59,373 nt of DNA from JAGXFP01 sp039714535 (GCA_039714535.1 JBDLJC010000019.1:1-59373); one strand, 5' to 3'; positions 24,894 through 33,936 are shown, numbered from the stretch's first letter. The notes: generated by a model from the letters alone, not told the origin. Program-made: numbers and translations.

Positions 24894-27236
24894 TCAAGTC
24901 GTAAGGTTGCGGTAGATAGCGGGCATACGAAGCGGCAGGTCACTGACCCTATCCAGAAAGATGTAATTAACCTCGCCGTACATATGGGCGTTGTAGTCGT
25001 GGGCCTGTTGGTCGATGGTGATGCAGAATGGGTGGATGCCGACTGCCTTGGCCTCGATTAAGGCATGGCGGGTATCTTCAATGGCGTATTCTCCCTTGTA
25101 GTCGTCGTAATCCTCCGGTTTGCCGTCGGCAAGAATTATCAACAGCCTGACCTTGGCATCCACCTCTTGCAATATCTTGGTCGCATGGCGGACCGGCGGC
25201 CCCATCCTGGTATATTCCTGGGGCGCAATGGCGGCGATCCGCCCCTTTATCTCTTCATTATAATTTTCAGCAAAATCCTTGATCTGGTAGAAATCAGATC
25301 GGCTCCGTCTCATTCCGGAAAAGCCAGCAATGGCATAGCGATCTCCCAGAACTTCCAGGGCCTCGCCCATCAGGATCAGGGCCTCCTTGAGCGCTTCACC
25401 GACCCAGCCCTCGGTTGATGACGACATGTCGATTAAAAACATCACGGCAATGTCCCGATCATCACGGCGCAGCCTGACGAAGAGTTGTTCCGAGCCCGGC
25501 CGACCGGCCCGGATGTCTGAGATCGATTCAATGACCGCGTCCAGATCGATATCGTCGCCATCCCGTTGTCTCTTTACTAAACGTTCCGTACAGCGGAGCA
25601 TCTCAAACTGTTTTTTCAGCTTGATCAACTGTCCTCGGTATTTCTCCAGGGTGTTTTTGACGAAGGTGCCCTTGACCGGCTGGATCTTTTTTTCATTGAG
25701 GATGCACCAATCCTTACGAAATCCGGCCCGCCGGTGGTCCCATTCATCGTAAGTAATCGCGCCATGCAGACTTTTCCCGTCACTATCGGCGCCAATATTT
25801 TTGGGTAGCTCACCCTTGCCGGCCAGGCCGTGGGCGGCGGAGATATATTCATTAGGGACCAGACCAAGATCGGCCTTGATCTCGGCGGCCAGTTCTTTGA
25901 GCGGTTCGGGGATCTCTATCTCAGGGCCATCGATGATCAGGAGCTGGCTGGATTCGGACTGGTCGGCTGTTGACGGCGGTTCCGTTTGATCTTTTTGACC
26001 GGGCGCGATCAGCAGGGCGGCTGCGTCATCGCTATTCAATCTGGCCGGTGTCTCTCCTGTATCGTTATCTTCACTTTGCGACTTAGCCGTCGGCTGTTGG
26101 TTGTTTGCCAGAATAGCGGCCAGAGCCTCGATGAATTTCTTCTTGGTTTCAGCCCGTTCCTGCCGGCGGACCTGGTGGGCGGCAGCTGGTTGCAATCTGC
26201 CTAGATAGGGCAGGGGCTTCACCGGTTTGTATGGTAATTTGATATTGCTTAGCAGGACATAGATTGCTGCGGTCTTAATGGCGGAGTCACTGGCAGTTCG
26301 GGCCGGTTCGCTGAGTTCGGTTATAATCCGCCCAAGGTGTTGGTTGGTTAGCCCGCTAGCCTGGTCGATTCGGCCGGTCAGCAGATAGAGGCTCAGGGCC
26401 TCAACCACCCGGCTCTTACCCTTCAAAGAAGCCAGGGGCTGGCGCTGCTTTGCCAGTTCCCGGCGGAGCCCTGCCGTATCACCCCATAGCCCTGAAAAAT
26501 CTGCGGCCATCTGTTCGCCGATTCTCAAGCCTTCAGCCAGGGTGAAGAGATCTTCCGCCAAGCGTGGTTCCGGAAATATATTCCAGAAATCTTCGATCAT
26601 TAATTGGTCAAGATCAGATTTATATTTCTCCCGCAATGTTTGGCCAAGGGAAGAATCGATGTTGATGACCATTTCATAGGTTCGGTTATTGATCAGGGCC
26701 AGCTGGGTGGTGATCATCAGTTTGTATAAGAGGAAATTCTCGGCTGCGCTTGGCAGCAGCGTTAGCTTGGCGGGCAGGAAAATCCGGGCGGTATCGGTAT
26801 AGAGACTGCTACTTTCTTCAAGAGTGATAGGCTTATTCACGATCCCTTTGGCGTAGGGCTGGAGCCGGGGGATAACCTCGTCCAAGCGGATTCCAGTTTC
26901 TCCCCGGAGCTGACATAGATAGTTGTTTTCAACGTCAGTCATGAAGGCCTGGGCCGCTTTTAAACCCTCTTTCTCGTAGATATCAAGGAACATTGCCACC
27001 CAAGGGCTGATCTGCTCTTCACTTAGGCAGGAGAGGGCGGTGGCGGCACAGGCTAAGTAAGAATAGCAGAGCGAGTTGCTCACCGGCCAAATGGCCTGAA
27101 CCTGTTGGAGAATCAAATCCTGGATGTGGTCGGGCAGATCCGTCAGCTGCTCAAGGTTCTCCTCCGCTTCCCAGTCACTGGGCAGTGGTGGTGGCAGCAG
27201 GTCCAGAAATCTCTTTTTGAGCATTGCACCGTTCAT
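24894..27236 (-). CDS. CbbO/NorD-like protein with C-terminal VWA domain
   Basis: A 780-residue partner of the MoxR-type ATPase encoded upstream. The C-terminal 200 residues are a von Willebrand factor A domain with the MIDAS motif D-M-S-S-S and a later conserved Thr in E-Y-T-R-M-G. The large N-terminal part is helical and resembles CbbO/NorD. In the family, CbbQ-CbbO removes inhibitory sugar phosphates from RuBisCO, and NorQ-NorD activates nitric oxide reductase. No cbb or nor structural gene is in the window, so the client is unknown. The start is set at 27236, 11 bases after the stop of the ATPase gene; the frame is open further upstream inside that gene, but the extra residues look like an out-of-frame translation. 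A later ATG at 27224 is also possible. Confidence 0.85.
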   Translation of the reverse strand: MNGAMLKKRFLDLLPPPLPSDWEAEENLEQLTDLPDHIQDLILQQVQAIWPVSNSLCYSYLACAATALSCLSEEQISPWVAMFLDIYEKEGLKAAQAFMTDVENNYLCQLRGETGIRLDEVIPRLQPYAKGIVNKPITLEESSSLYTDTARIFLPAKLTLLPSAAENFLLYKLMITTQLALINNRTYEMVINIDSSLGQTLREKYKSDLDQLMIEDFWNIFPEPRLAEDLFTLAEGLRIGEQMAADFSGLWGDTAGLRRELAKQRQPLASLKGKSRVVEALSLYLLTGRIDQASGLTNQHLGRIITELSEPARTASDSAIKTAAIYVLLSNIKLPYKPVKPLPYLGRLQPAAAHQVRRQERAETKKKFIEALAAILANNQQPTAKSQSEDNDTGETPARLNSDDAAALLIAPGQKDQTEPPSTADQSESSQLLIIDGPEIEIPEPLKELAAEIKADLGLVPNEYISAAHGLAGKGELPKNIGADSDGKSLHGAITYDEWDHRRAGFRKDWCILNEKKIQPVKGTFVKNTLEKYRGQLIKLKKQFEMLRCTERLVKRQRDGDDIDLDAVIESISDIRAGRPGSEQLFVRLRRDDRDIAVMFLIDMSSSTEGWVGEALKEALILMGEALEVLGDRYAIAGFSGMRRSRSDFYQIKDFAENYNEEIKGRIAAIAPQEYTRMGPPVRHATKILQEVDAKVRLLIILADGKPEDYDDYKGEYAIEDTRHALIEAKAVGIHPFCITIDQQAHDYNAHMYGEVNYIFLDRVSDLPLRMPAIYRNLTT

Positions 27237-27246
27237 GTCATTTCGG

Positions 27247-28068
27247 TCAGACCGCTTGGAAAATTGAGTTAACCATTTCGGTGATGGCCGCCAGCAATTC
27301 CGGTTCATCGCTCAGGGTTTCGGTGATGGCGGCCTGGCAGGCCCGTCGCCGGTCCATGCCGGAACCAATCAGTTTGCCGGTGTGAATTAATAGTCTGGTG
27401 CTGGCCCCCTCCGGTAACCCTTCATCTTTGAGATGCCTGGTCATCGTGGCCAGACGAACCAGGGCAGAGCCGGTTTCCCGGTCAAGGCCAGATTCGTGGC
27501 AGACGATATCGGTTTCGAGATCAGTGCTCGGATAGTTGAACTCGATTGAGATAAAGCGTTGCCGGGTCGATGGTTTGAGGTCCTTCAAAACGCTCTGGTA
27601 GCCGGGGTTATAGGAGATGACCAGCATGAATTCCGATGGGGCGGTCAGGAGTTCGCCCAGTTTTTCAATGGGGAGCTCACGTCGGTCGTCGGCGAGGGGG
27701 TGGATAACCACGGTGGTATCTTTTCGGGCTTCGACCACCTCGTCAAGATAACAGATCGCTCCGTGGCGAACGGCCAGGGTTAAGGGGCCATCGACCCATA
27801 CCGCCTCGCCGCCCTTTATCAGGAAACGGCCGACCAGATCTCCGGTGGAGAGATCATCGTGGCATGAAACCGTGATCAGAGGTCGTTTAAGGCGCCAGGC
27901 CAGATGTTGCATGAAGCGGGTCTTGCCGCAGCCGGTCGGGCCTTTAAGGAGCAAGGGAATATTGTGCTGATAAGCTGCCTCGGCGATGGTCAGTTCATCT
28001 TCCAAGGGGAGATAGAAGGGCTCATCGCTAATGAGATGTTCTGCCAGACGGTGTTCTATGTTCTGCAT
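27247..28068 (-). CDS. CbbQ/NirQ/NorQ-type MoxR AAA+ ATPase
   Basis: A 273-residue AAA+ ATPase. The Walker A motif is G-P-T-G-C-G-K-T (43-50), Walker B is in I-C-Y-L-D-E-V near residue 112, sensor 1 lies in F-M-L-V-I-S-Y-N-P-G-Y-Q-S, and S-T-R-Q-R-F-I-S-I-E-F holds the arginine finger region; these are hallmarks of the CbbQ/NirQ/NorQ/GpvN group. It forms a hexamer that remodels a client through the VWA partner encoded directly downstream. GGAGG is four bases ahead of the ATG. The two genes are clearly one transcription unit. Which enzyme they activate cannot be said from this window. Confidence 0.92.
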   Translation of the reverse strand: MQNIEHRLAEHLISDEPFYLPLEDELTIAEAAYQHNIPLLLKGPTGCGKTRFMQHLAWRLKRPLITVSCHDDLSTGDLVGRFLIKGGEAVWVDGPLTLAVRHGAICYLDEVVEARKDTTVVIHPLADDRRELPIEKLGELLTAPSEFMLVISYNPGYQSVLKDLKPSTRQRFISIEFNYPSTDLETDIVCHESGLDRETGSALVRLATMTRHLKDEGLPEGASTRLLIHTGKLIGSGMDRRRACQAAITETLSDEPELLAAITEMVNSIFQAV

Positions 28069-28281
28069 ATGTCCTCCATTGTAATATGGTAAACAATAAG
28101 AATGATTCCTGATATTTCAATGGAACCAATTACTGAATGACGGTTTTATTTACCTGTATCTGACAAATTGTTTGCTCATGCTATGATAGTCTGTTAATAA
28201 TGGTGTGATGGGGTGCCAACTTGACAGGCAAGCGGTCGGCTTGGTCATTAATTTTGCGCAATAAAAAAACAGGAAATCATA

Positions 28282-29118
28282 ATGATAAAAAAGATTGTCT
28301 GCCTATTAGCGTTCATCAGCTGTTTTTCCCTGCAAAACCTCCAGTCCCAGGAGATCATGCAGCCCTTTGTTTACAAGGAGGGCATTGAGTTATCCAATTG
28401 GCTCATGAGCGAGAAACTTGACGGGGTCAGGGGTTATTGGGATGGCAGTAAATTGTTGTCAAAGAATGGCATCCCCTTTAATCCACCGCGATCGTTCACC
28501 AAGAACTTTCCTGATTTCGCGGTAGAGGGTGAGTTGTGGGGTGGGAGGGGGACCTTTGAAAAAACAGTCAGCATTGTCATGCAGAAAGATGCTCATATCG
28601 GCTGGCATGAGCTTAAATTTGCCATATTTGATGTACCAAAAGCAAAGGGTGGTTTTGAAGACCGCTTGAACGTGGCTAAAATGTGGTTTGGTCGCCACCC
28701 TGCGGAATTTGCCTTCGTCATTGAGCATAAGCCGGTAACCAGCGATGCATATTTACAGAATGAACTAAAAATGATCGAAGAGGTCGGCGGCGAAGGGATC
28801 ATTTTGAGAAAGTCAGGTTCCCTTTATATACCAGGGCGAAGCAAAGATATTTTAAAACTGAAAAGCTATTCCGATATGGAGGCGGTGGTTATCGCCCATC
28901 TCGGCGGGGAGGGCAGGAATGCCGGGCGCATGGGTTCTCTGCTGGTTGAACTCCCCCGGGATAAAATGAGGTTCAAGATAGGCTCAGGTTTCAGCGATGA
29001 AGTGCGGAATAATCCGCCCCCGGTCGGTACGGTTATCACTTTTAAACATTACGGGTTCTATAAATCCGGTATTCCCAAATTCCCTTCATATCTGCACGAA
29101 AATTTCAATTACCAATAA
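28282..29118 (+). CDS. Secreted Lig E-type ATP-dependent DNA ligase
   Basis: A 278-residue minimal ATP-dependent DNA ligase. The nucleotidyltransferase core carries motif I K45-L-D-G-V-R50 with Lys45 as the adenylated residue, then F-A-V-E-G-E-L-W-G-G as motif III, G-E-G-I-I-L-R-K as motif IV and D-I-L-K-L-K as motif V, followed by a short OB-fold domain. The first 22 residues (K-K-I-V-C-L-L-A-F-I-S-C-F-S-L) are a signal peptide, the mark of the Lig E group that is exported to the periplasm in Proteobacteria and may act on incoming or extracellular DNA. No helix-hairpin-helix or BRCT domain is present. It has its own unit, divergent from cbbQ-like and convergent with hsp20. Confidence 0.9.
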   Translation: MIKKIVCLLAFISCFSLQNLQSQEIMQPFVYKEGIELSNWLMSEKLDGVRGYWDGSKLLSKNGIPFNPPRSFTKNFPDFAVEGELWGGRGTFEKTVSIVMQKDAHIGWHELKFAIFDVPKAKGGFEDRLNVAKMWFGRHPAEFAFVIEHKPVTSDAYLQNELKMIEEVGGEGIILRKSGSLYIPGRSKDILKLKSYSDMEAVVIAHLGGEGRNAGRMGSLLVELPRDKMRFKIGSGFSDEVRNNPPPVGTVITFKHYGFYKSGIPKFPSYLHENFNYQ

Positions 29119-29158
29119 AGAGTCCGGACCCCAAGGAACAGGATTTTCAGCCAAAAAG

Positions 29159-29191
29159 AAAGCTGCCAGGCTTTATCGGCCAGGCAGCTTT
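29159..29191 (-). terminator. Hairpin between the ligase and Hsp20 genes
   Basis: AAAGCTGCC (29159-29167) pairs perfectly with GGCAGCTTT (29183-29191). On the minus strand CTTTTT follows the stem, so it is best read as the hsp20 terminator; on the plus strand it has only a short T run. Confidence 0.7.
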
Positions 29192-29269
29192 GGTTGTCGG
29201 GATAATCTTGGCGGTTATAATAAAATGCTGGTTACTCCAACATCTATTATTGCAGCCGGGGACAATTTT

Positions 29270-29710
29270 CTATTTGACCGCCACCTCAATTGACTTGGGC
29301 TTTTTAACCTCCGTCTTGGGGATGGTCAGTTCCAGCATGCCTTCCTTGAAAGAGGCATCAATTTTGCTTTCATCAACATTGTCGGGCAGAGAAAAACTGC
29401 GGCAGAAGCAGCCGTAGTAACGTTCGATTCGATGGAATTTTTTGCCTTTTTCTTCCTCCTCCTGTTTTCTTTCTCCGCTAAAAGTGAGGACACCGTTTTC
29501 CACGGTCACCTTGACATCTTCCTTGCTGATATCGGGAATCTCTGCCTTGATAACAAACTCGTTATCTGTTTCGGAGATGTCAACGCGCGGGGCCCAGTCC
29601 CCGGCTGTCGTCAGTCCCTGGCCAAATCTATGCTGCCAGCCGAGCGGTCTTGAAAATCTTGTAAAGGCATCCTCCATTTCCCGAAAAGGCTCCCATTTCG
29701 TCAGTTCCAT
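29270..29710 (-). CDS. Hsp20/alpha-crystallin small heat-shock protein
   Basis: A 146-residue ATP-independent holdase that binds unfolding proteins in large oligomers. The alpha-crystallin domain (about 40-135) shows R-V-D-I-S-E-T-D-N-E-F, A-E-I-P-D-I-S-K-E-D-V-K-V, V-E-N-G-V-L-T-F-S-G-E-R and the closing F-K-E-G-M-L-E-L-T-I-P-K, with the dimerising A-x-F-x-x-G-x-L motif. The N-terminus M-E-L-T-K-W-E-P-F-R-E-M-E is standard for bacterial class A Hsp20. The ATG at 29710 is used because GAGAGG lies six bases before it. The small coiled-coil gene upstream is on the same strand. Confidence 0.95.
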   Translation of the reverse strand: MELTKWEPFREMEDAFTRFSRPLGWQHRFGQGLTTAGDWAPRVDISETDNEFVIKAEIPDISKEDVKVTVENGVLTFSGERKQEEEEKGKKFHRIERYYGCFCRSFSLPDNVDESKIDASFKEGMLELTIPKTEVKKPKSIEVAVK

Positions 29711-29825
29711 AATAGGCCTCTCTCCCATAGAGCAGGATTTGGAATTTCCATCCGTAGATCGCCTGCCTTCAATCTACCAGACGTTAATTTTCGGTAAAAT
29801 CAGCAATTCTTCCGGCTCTATCGGT

Positions 29826-30089
29826 TCATTTTTTCACTATCTTGCTGATCCGCTCGTAACCGTTCATTAAGTCTTCGCCGATCTCCTTAATTGTTTCACC
29901 GATCTCTTTGGCAACCTCTCCGCCGGTTGTCGTCATTGCTTCGATCTTCGGTTTCAATTCCTCCCATTTTTTCTCGGCTACCGCCCATTCGTCCTCAGCA
30001 TCTGCTTTGGCCAAATGAATTTTGACTTTGAGTTCGTCCCTTTGCTGCCGTAATTTGCCGATCATTTTTTCAAGGTCTTCTTTTTTCAT
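29826..30089 (-). CDS. Small coiled-coil protein upstream of hsp20
   Basis: An 87-residue, highly charged protein, almost wholly helical: the N-terminal 55 residues have a Lys/Glu heptad pattern (K-K-E-D-L-E-K-M-I-G-K-L-R-Q-Q-R-D-E-L), followed by a T-T-T-G-G break and a second helix. No signal peptide is visible. Start ATG 30089 is fixed by AGGAGAGG seven bases before it; the longer frame would begin in non-coding DNA. It precedes hsp20 by 115 bases in the same direction and may be co-regulated in stress. I recognise no family. Confidence 0.75.
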   Translation of the reverse strand: MKKEDLEKMIGKLRQQRDELKVKIHLAKADAEDEWAVAEKKWEELKPKIEAMTTTGGEVAKEIGETIKEIGEDLMNGYERISKIVKK

Positions 30090-30288
30090 GTTTATCCTCT
30101 CCTCTGCGGCTTTTAAGTTTGATTGAGCAATGCCCGCCAATTACAAATCCATGCTTAATCGGGGTATAACGTTGCTTTTTTCCTCTTAATTAAGGCTATT
30201 ATTGAAATGCTCCAGGTGTCAAATTAATTTTGCCGGTATTTGTTTTAGGTAGTGGAGAAGGGCAGATTCGGTTCGGTTGATAAGCATC

Positions 30289-31740
30289 TCAACGCTTTGC
30301 CAGGCGATGAATTTTAAGTAAATTGGTCGTGCCGGGACTGGACAGGGGGCTGCCCATGGTAATGACCACCGTACTGTCTTCCGGCATGACCCCGGAGGCC
30401 AGCACGGCCTTTTCCACCTCGTCGATCTGGGCCTCGGTGCTGCCTTGATAATTGACAACCAGGGCACGGACTCCTCTGTAGAGGCACATTCGCCGTTGCA
30501 CTTCCAAGGACGGGGTTACGGCATAGATTGGTATCGGCGGCCGGTATTTGGCCACCAGGGTGGCGGTGTTGCCGGTTTGGGTGAAGGCGAGGATCGCTTT
30601 GGCCTTGACCTCCCCGGCGACCCGGCAGGCCGCCTGGCCGATTGCCTCGGTGGCGCTGGTCTTGGTGATTCGTCTAGGCTCCCGTTCAACTAGGAATGGG
30701 GAATTGTTGCCCCGCTGGGAACTCCGCTCGATATCTTGGGCCACCCGGTTGATCACCCTGATCGTCTGGTGGGGATAGTGGCCGATGGCGGTTTCGCCAG
30801 ACAGCATGACCGCATCGGTCCCGTCTAGAATGGCGTTGGCCACATCCGAGGTCTCGGCCCTGGTCGGCTGCGGGTTATGGATCATACTCTCCAACATCTG
30901 GGTGGCGGTGATCACCGGCTTGCCGGCCCGGTTGCACTTGGCAATGATGTTCTTCTGGAGCAGAGGCACCTTTTCCGGGTTCATCTCCACTCCTAGATCG
31001 CCTCGGGCCACCATTATGCCGTCGGCCACGTTCAGGATCGTCGCGAAATCGCTGACAGCTTCTGGTTTTTCGATCTTGGCAATGATCCGGATGTTGCTTT
31101 TCAGGGATTTCAGGTGTTTTTTGAGATGGACAATATCACTGGCCTGCCGGACAAAGGAGAGGGCGATGAAATCGAGCTGCTCCTGAATGCAGAAAACCAC
31201 ATCTTCCAGATCCTTGTCTGTTAGCGCCGGGGCGGAGACTTTCACGCCCGGCAAATTGATGCCCTTGTGATCGCCTACTGTGCCACCGGTTACTACCAGG
31301 CAGAGGACATCTTCGCCGCGAACACTTAGCACCTTTAGTTCGATGGCTCCGTCATCAATAAGGATCCGGTCGCCTTTTACAACGTCGTTTGGTAGATTGC
31401 GGTAACTGGTCGGAATGAGCTCATCCTTGCCAATGGCATTCTCGGTGGTGATTCTGACCTCGGTGCCAGGTCGCAGCTCCAGAGCGCCGTTCTGCATTTC
31501 CCCGGTCCTTATTTTTGGCCCCTGCAGATCGCCAAGGATCGCGATAACCCGTCCTTCCCTTTCGGCAAGCTGGCGGACCAGCTTGATCACCGCCCTTTTT
31601 CCTTCGCTACTGCCGTGGGAAAAATTAAAACGGAAGACATTAACGTCTGCCTTCATCAAAGCCAGCAGATCTTTCTCGTTTGCTGTGGCCGGGCCGATCG
31701 TCGCGATTATTTTGGTGCGGCGTCTCATTTGATCTCCCAT
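30289..31740 (-). CDS. pyk: Pyruvate kinase
   Basis: Transfers phosphate from phosphoenolpyruvate to ADP, the last step of glycolysis. The 483-residue protein has the full PK plan: K-I-I-A-T-I-G-P-A and F-R-F-N-F-S-H-G at the N-terminus, the B-domain, the signature I-I-A-K-I-E-K-P-E-A with its catalytic Lys, the cation-site block M-V-A-R-G-D-L-G-V-E, S-G-E-T-A-I-G-H-Y-P, and a C-terminal effector domain. The start at 31740 has AAGGAG five bases before it; a second ATG at 31728 with GGGAG is equally well placed. Monocistronic, divergent from the MORN-protein gene. Confidence 0.96.
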   Translation of the reverse strand: MGDQMRRRTKIIATIGPATANEKDLLALMKADVNVFRFNFSHGSSEGKRAVIKLVRQLAEREGRVIAILGDLQGPKIRTGEMQNGALELRPGTEVRITTENAIGKDELIPTSYRNLPNDVVKGDRILIDDGAIELKVLSVRGEDVLCLVVTGGTVGDHKGINLPGVKVSAPALTDKDLEDVVFCIQEQLDFIALSFVRQASDIVHLKKHLKSLKSNIRIIAKIEKPEAVSDFATILNVADGIMVARGDLGVEMNPEKVPLLQKNIIAKCNRAGKPVITATQMLESMIHNPQPTRAETSDVANAILDGTDAVMLSGETAIGHYPHQTIRVINRVAQDIERSSQRGNNSPFLVEREPRRITKTSATEAIGQAACRVAGEVKAKAILAFTQTGNTATLVAKYRPPIPIYAVTPSLEVQRRMCLYRGVRALVVNYQGSTEAQIDEVEKAVLASGVMPEDSTVVITMGSPLSSPGTTNLLKIHRLAKR

Positions 31741-31944
31741 CAGAACTCCTTGTAATTAAAGGTTAGCATATAACTCAAGCGGTAAGTCAATTGATAAATT
31801 GTACTGGCCTGCGCTTGGCTGTTTAGTCATTCGCTTATTGTTAGGTCGTTTAGGAGCTTTTTCGAAGTTCATCTGTTTTAAGAATGACGCTTGTCTGTTA
31901 AGATGCGGTGATTCTCCGATTTTGTAGCTCATTGAGGTGAAATT

Positions 31945-32217
31945 ATGAAAAAAGTTGTTTCGATTATGCTCGTTCTCGCCGTTCTGCTCTTACCCCTGGT
32001 TGTCTTTGCAGATGAATGTCTGGAGGGGGATTGTGAAAATGGCCGTGGTAAGGGGTTCACCGAAGAAGGGCAACTCTATGATGGCGAATGGCAGGATGGA
32101 GAACCCCATGGCCAGGGTCGCCTCTTTGTCGCTAAAGGCAAGGTCCTTGAAGGCAGGTGGCAGCATGGGGTTCTGCTTGAGGAAAGGGAAGATAAAAAGG
32201 TTTTCCAAAGGAAATAA
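31945..32217 (+). CDS. Small secreted MORN-repeat-like protein
   Basis: A 90-residue protein with a signal peptide (about 1-23, ending V-F-A) and two or three short MORN-like repeats: D-C-E-N-G-R-G-K-G-F, L-Y-D-G-E-W-Q-D-G-E-P-H-G-Q-G-R-L and L-E-G-R-W-Q-H-G-V. MORN repeats make small beta-hairpins and are often involved in membrane or lipid attachment. Two cysteines flank the first repeat (D-E-C-L-E-G-D-C) and may form a disulfide in the periplasm. It is followed by rnhA after six bases, so both are probably one unit with SUI1. Confidence 0.75.
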   Translation: MKKVVSIMLVLAVLLLPLVVFADECLEGDCENGRGKGFTEEGQLYDGEWQDGEPHGQGRLFVAKGKVLEGRWQHGVLLEEREDKKVFQRK

Positions 32218-32223
32218 TTACTG

Positions 32224-32928
32224 ATGGCAACAAAGAAAAAATTTTATGCAATCGCCGTAGGGGCCAAACCCGGCATTTATACTAGCTGGCCAGCCGCCCA
32301 TGCCCAGGTCAAAGGGTTCCCCGGCGCCAAATACAAGGGCTTTCCGACCAGGAATGAAGCGGAGAGCTGGCTTGAAAATCCGCCGACCCACACTCCGACT
32401 GCGGCAAAAAGCAAAGCCGCTAAAAAAATCAGCATGGCCCCCGCCGATACTTCGCCCAAGGCAGGTGAGGTTACGATCTATACCGATGGTGGCGCCCGCT
32501 TTAACCCCGGCCCTGGCGGTTACGGGGTCGTGCAGATCTTCAACGGCGAAACCAAGGAGCTCAGCGGCGGCTACCGCCATACTACCAATAATCGCATGGA
32601 ACTGATGGGCTGTATTGTCGCCTTGCGCAATCTGGAGCGCCGGGACAAACCGGTGACCGTCTATTCCGATTCCCAATACGTGGTGAATGGCATCACTAAG
32701 GGCTGGGCCAAAAACTGGCGGAAGAGGGGCTGGGTTAAATCCAATAAACAGCCGGCCATCAACCCGGATCTCTGGGCGGAACTTCTTGAGCTCATTGAGG
32801 GTCTCAATATTATCTTCAGATGGGTTAAGGGCCATGCTGGTCATCCGCAGAATGAGCGTTGTGATGAGATGGCGGTGGCCTGGTCAGGAAAGAGTGATCT
32901 GCCGATTGACGTGGGCTATAAGGGCTGA
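32224..32928 (+). CDS. rnhA: Ribonuclease HI with N-terminal hybrid-binding domain
   Basis: Cuts the RNA strand of RNA-DNA hybrids. The 234-residue protein has two parts: an N-terminal hybrid-binding domain (residues 1-50: K-K-F-Y-A-I-A-V-G...W-P-A-A-H-A-Q-V-K-G-F...F-P-T-R-N-E-A-E-S-W-L), the 'viroplasmin-like' domain known from eukaryotic RNase H1 and some bacteria, and a C-terminal RNase H fold starting at V-T-I-Y-T-D-G-G-A-R-F-N-P-G. Its catalytic acids are D in Y-T-D-G-G, E in N-R-M-E-L-M, D in Y-S-D-S-Q-Y and D in E-R-C-D-E-M, with W-V-K-G-H-A-G-H between. It is longer than the one-domain E. coli enzyme. Confidence 0.95.
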   Translation: MATKKKFYAIAVGAKPGIYTSWPAAHAQVKGFPGAKYKGFPTRNEAESWLENPPTHTPTAAKSKAAKKISMAPADTSPKAGEVTIYTDGGARFNPGPGGYGVVQIFNGETKELSGGYRHTTNNRMELMGCIVALRNLERRDKPVTVYSDSQYVVNGITKGWAKNWRKRGWVKSNKQPAINPDLWAELLELIEGLNIIFRWVKGHAGHPQNERCDEMAVAWSGKSDLPIDVGYKG

Positions 32929-32936
32929 GGGTCACT

Positions 32937-33299
32937 ATGGCGAAAAGAACTGTTCAAGATAATACTCTGATTTACTCAACCGATCGGGGCCGGATCTGTT
33001 CCGGCTGCGGCCACCCGGCCGGGCAATGTTGCTGCAGTAAGAAGAGCCAACCCAAAAGTGACGGTATTATCAGGGTCAGCCGGGAGACGAAAGGGCGTAA
33101 GGGAAGCGGGGTGTCTTTGATTTCCGGTCTGGCGTTGGACGGGGCCGGACTAAAAAAACTGGCCAAGCAGCTCAAGCAGAAATGCGGCTCCGGCGGCTCG
33201 ATCAAAAACGGGGTGATCGAGATTCAGGGCGACCAGCGCGAGGTCTTAATGGGAGAGCTGAAAAAGCAGGGCTACAAGGTTAAGTTGGCTGGGGGTTGA
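32937..33299 (+). CDS. SUI1/eIF1-family translation factor (YciH-like)
   Basis: A 120-residue protein of the bacterial SUI1 (YciH) group, which acts on initiation-codon selection in vitro (family knowledge). The N-terminus has C-S-G-C-G-H-P...C-C-C-S-K, a small Cys-rich ribbon. The C-terminal SUI1 fold shows R-K-G-S-G-V-S-L-I-S-G-L, L-K-K-L-A-K-Q-L-K-Q-K-C-G-S-G-G, N-G-V-I-E-I-Q-G-D-Q-R and L-K-K-Q-G-Y-K-V-K-L-A-G-G. It follows rnhA by eight bases. A decayed second copy of its C-terminal two thirds lies at 36634-36849. Confidence 0.93.
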   Translation: MAKRTVQDNTLIYSTDRGRICSGCGHPAGQCCCSKKSQPKSDGIIRVSRETKGRKGSGVSLISGLALDGAGLKKLAKQLKQKCGSGGSIKNGVIEIQGDQREVLMGELKKQGYKVKLAGG

Positions 33300-33627
33300 T
33301 CAAGGCAGTGTTATAAGATCCCGATGACCAAAAGAGCTGTGAATTTTTCATCACGACTGTTACGCTTCGAATAATTTTCTGGCAATAGATGCCAAAGTTC
33401 ACTAGGGTTATGAGTTTGATCTAGCTGATCGCTTCCCCCTGTTTAGACCGCCGTTGGGCTTACATTATTATTATGTGGTATCAGCCTGGTAACTCGTAAA
33501 AGTTCATGCCGTTGTCTCCCGCCTGTCTAAGGCCAATGATAGGGTTCTCCCTTTTTTCATGGGCGAAGAGACAGTAGTGAATACAACTGTTTGACGTATT
33601 TGCACATAACTGCATGGAGGTTTTTAA
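33300..33627. other. Intergenic stretch after SUI1
   Basis: 328 bases without a convincing gene, hairpin terminator or repeat. Composition is AT-richer than the genes to the left, marking the left edge of the AT-rich block around the histidine kinase. Confidence 0.4.
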
Positions 33628-33936
33628 GTGGTTGTGGAGTCTGAACAAAAATCAAAGTCCATTCCTTTTTATACAAAAGCGGGTGGGGTGGCATCATTGA
33701 TCCTCATGGCAATTCTAATAACCATGATTTTAAAAAACTGTGTGGCCTCCGTGAAGCACGGTAGGCAAACAGAAATGGGTACGGTGGATTCGTACTATCA
33801 GGTAGGCATTAGAGATGGCCAGCTCGCTAAAGAATTTTCTTTGCCTGCGGATGTGATGGAAAATCCTGTTTTGCGTAAAGCTTATAACAGGGGATATCGC
33901 GAGGGGATTGATAACAGACGATTTCCCGGACAATAA
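33628..33936 (+). CDS. Small membrane protein, unknown (GTG start)
   Basis: A 102-residue protein starting at GTG, with GGAGG seven bases before it. One transmembrane helix (about 19-34, ASLILMAILITMIL) is followed by a charged, probably periplasmic domain ending in Y-N-R-G-Y-R-E-G-I-D-N-R-R-F-P-G-Q. No known motif. It is the first gene of the AT-richer block bounded by the two SUI1 copies and may belong to the same insertion as the histidine kinase. Confidence 0.6.
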   Translation: MVVESEQKSKSIPFYTKAGGVASLILMAILITMILKNCVASVKHGRQTEMGTVDSYYQVGIRDGQLAKEFSLPADVMENPVLRKAYNRGYREGIDNRRFPGQ

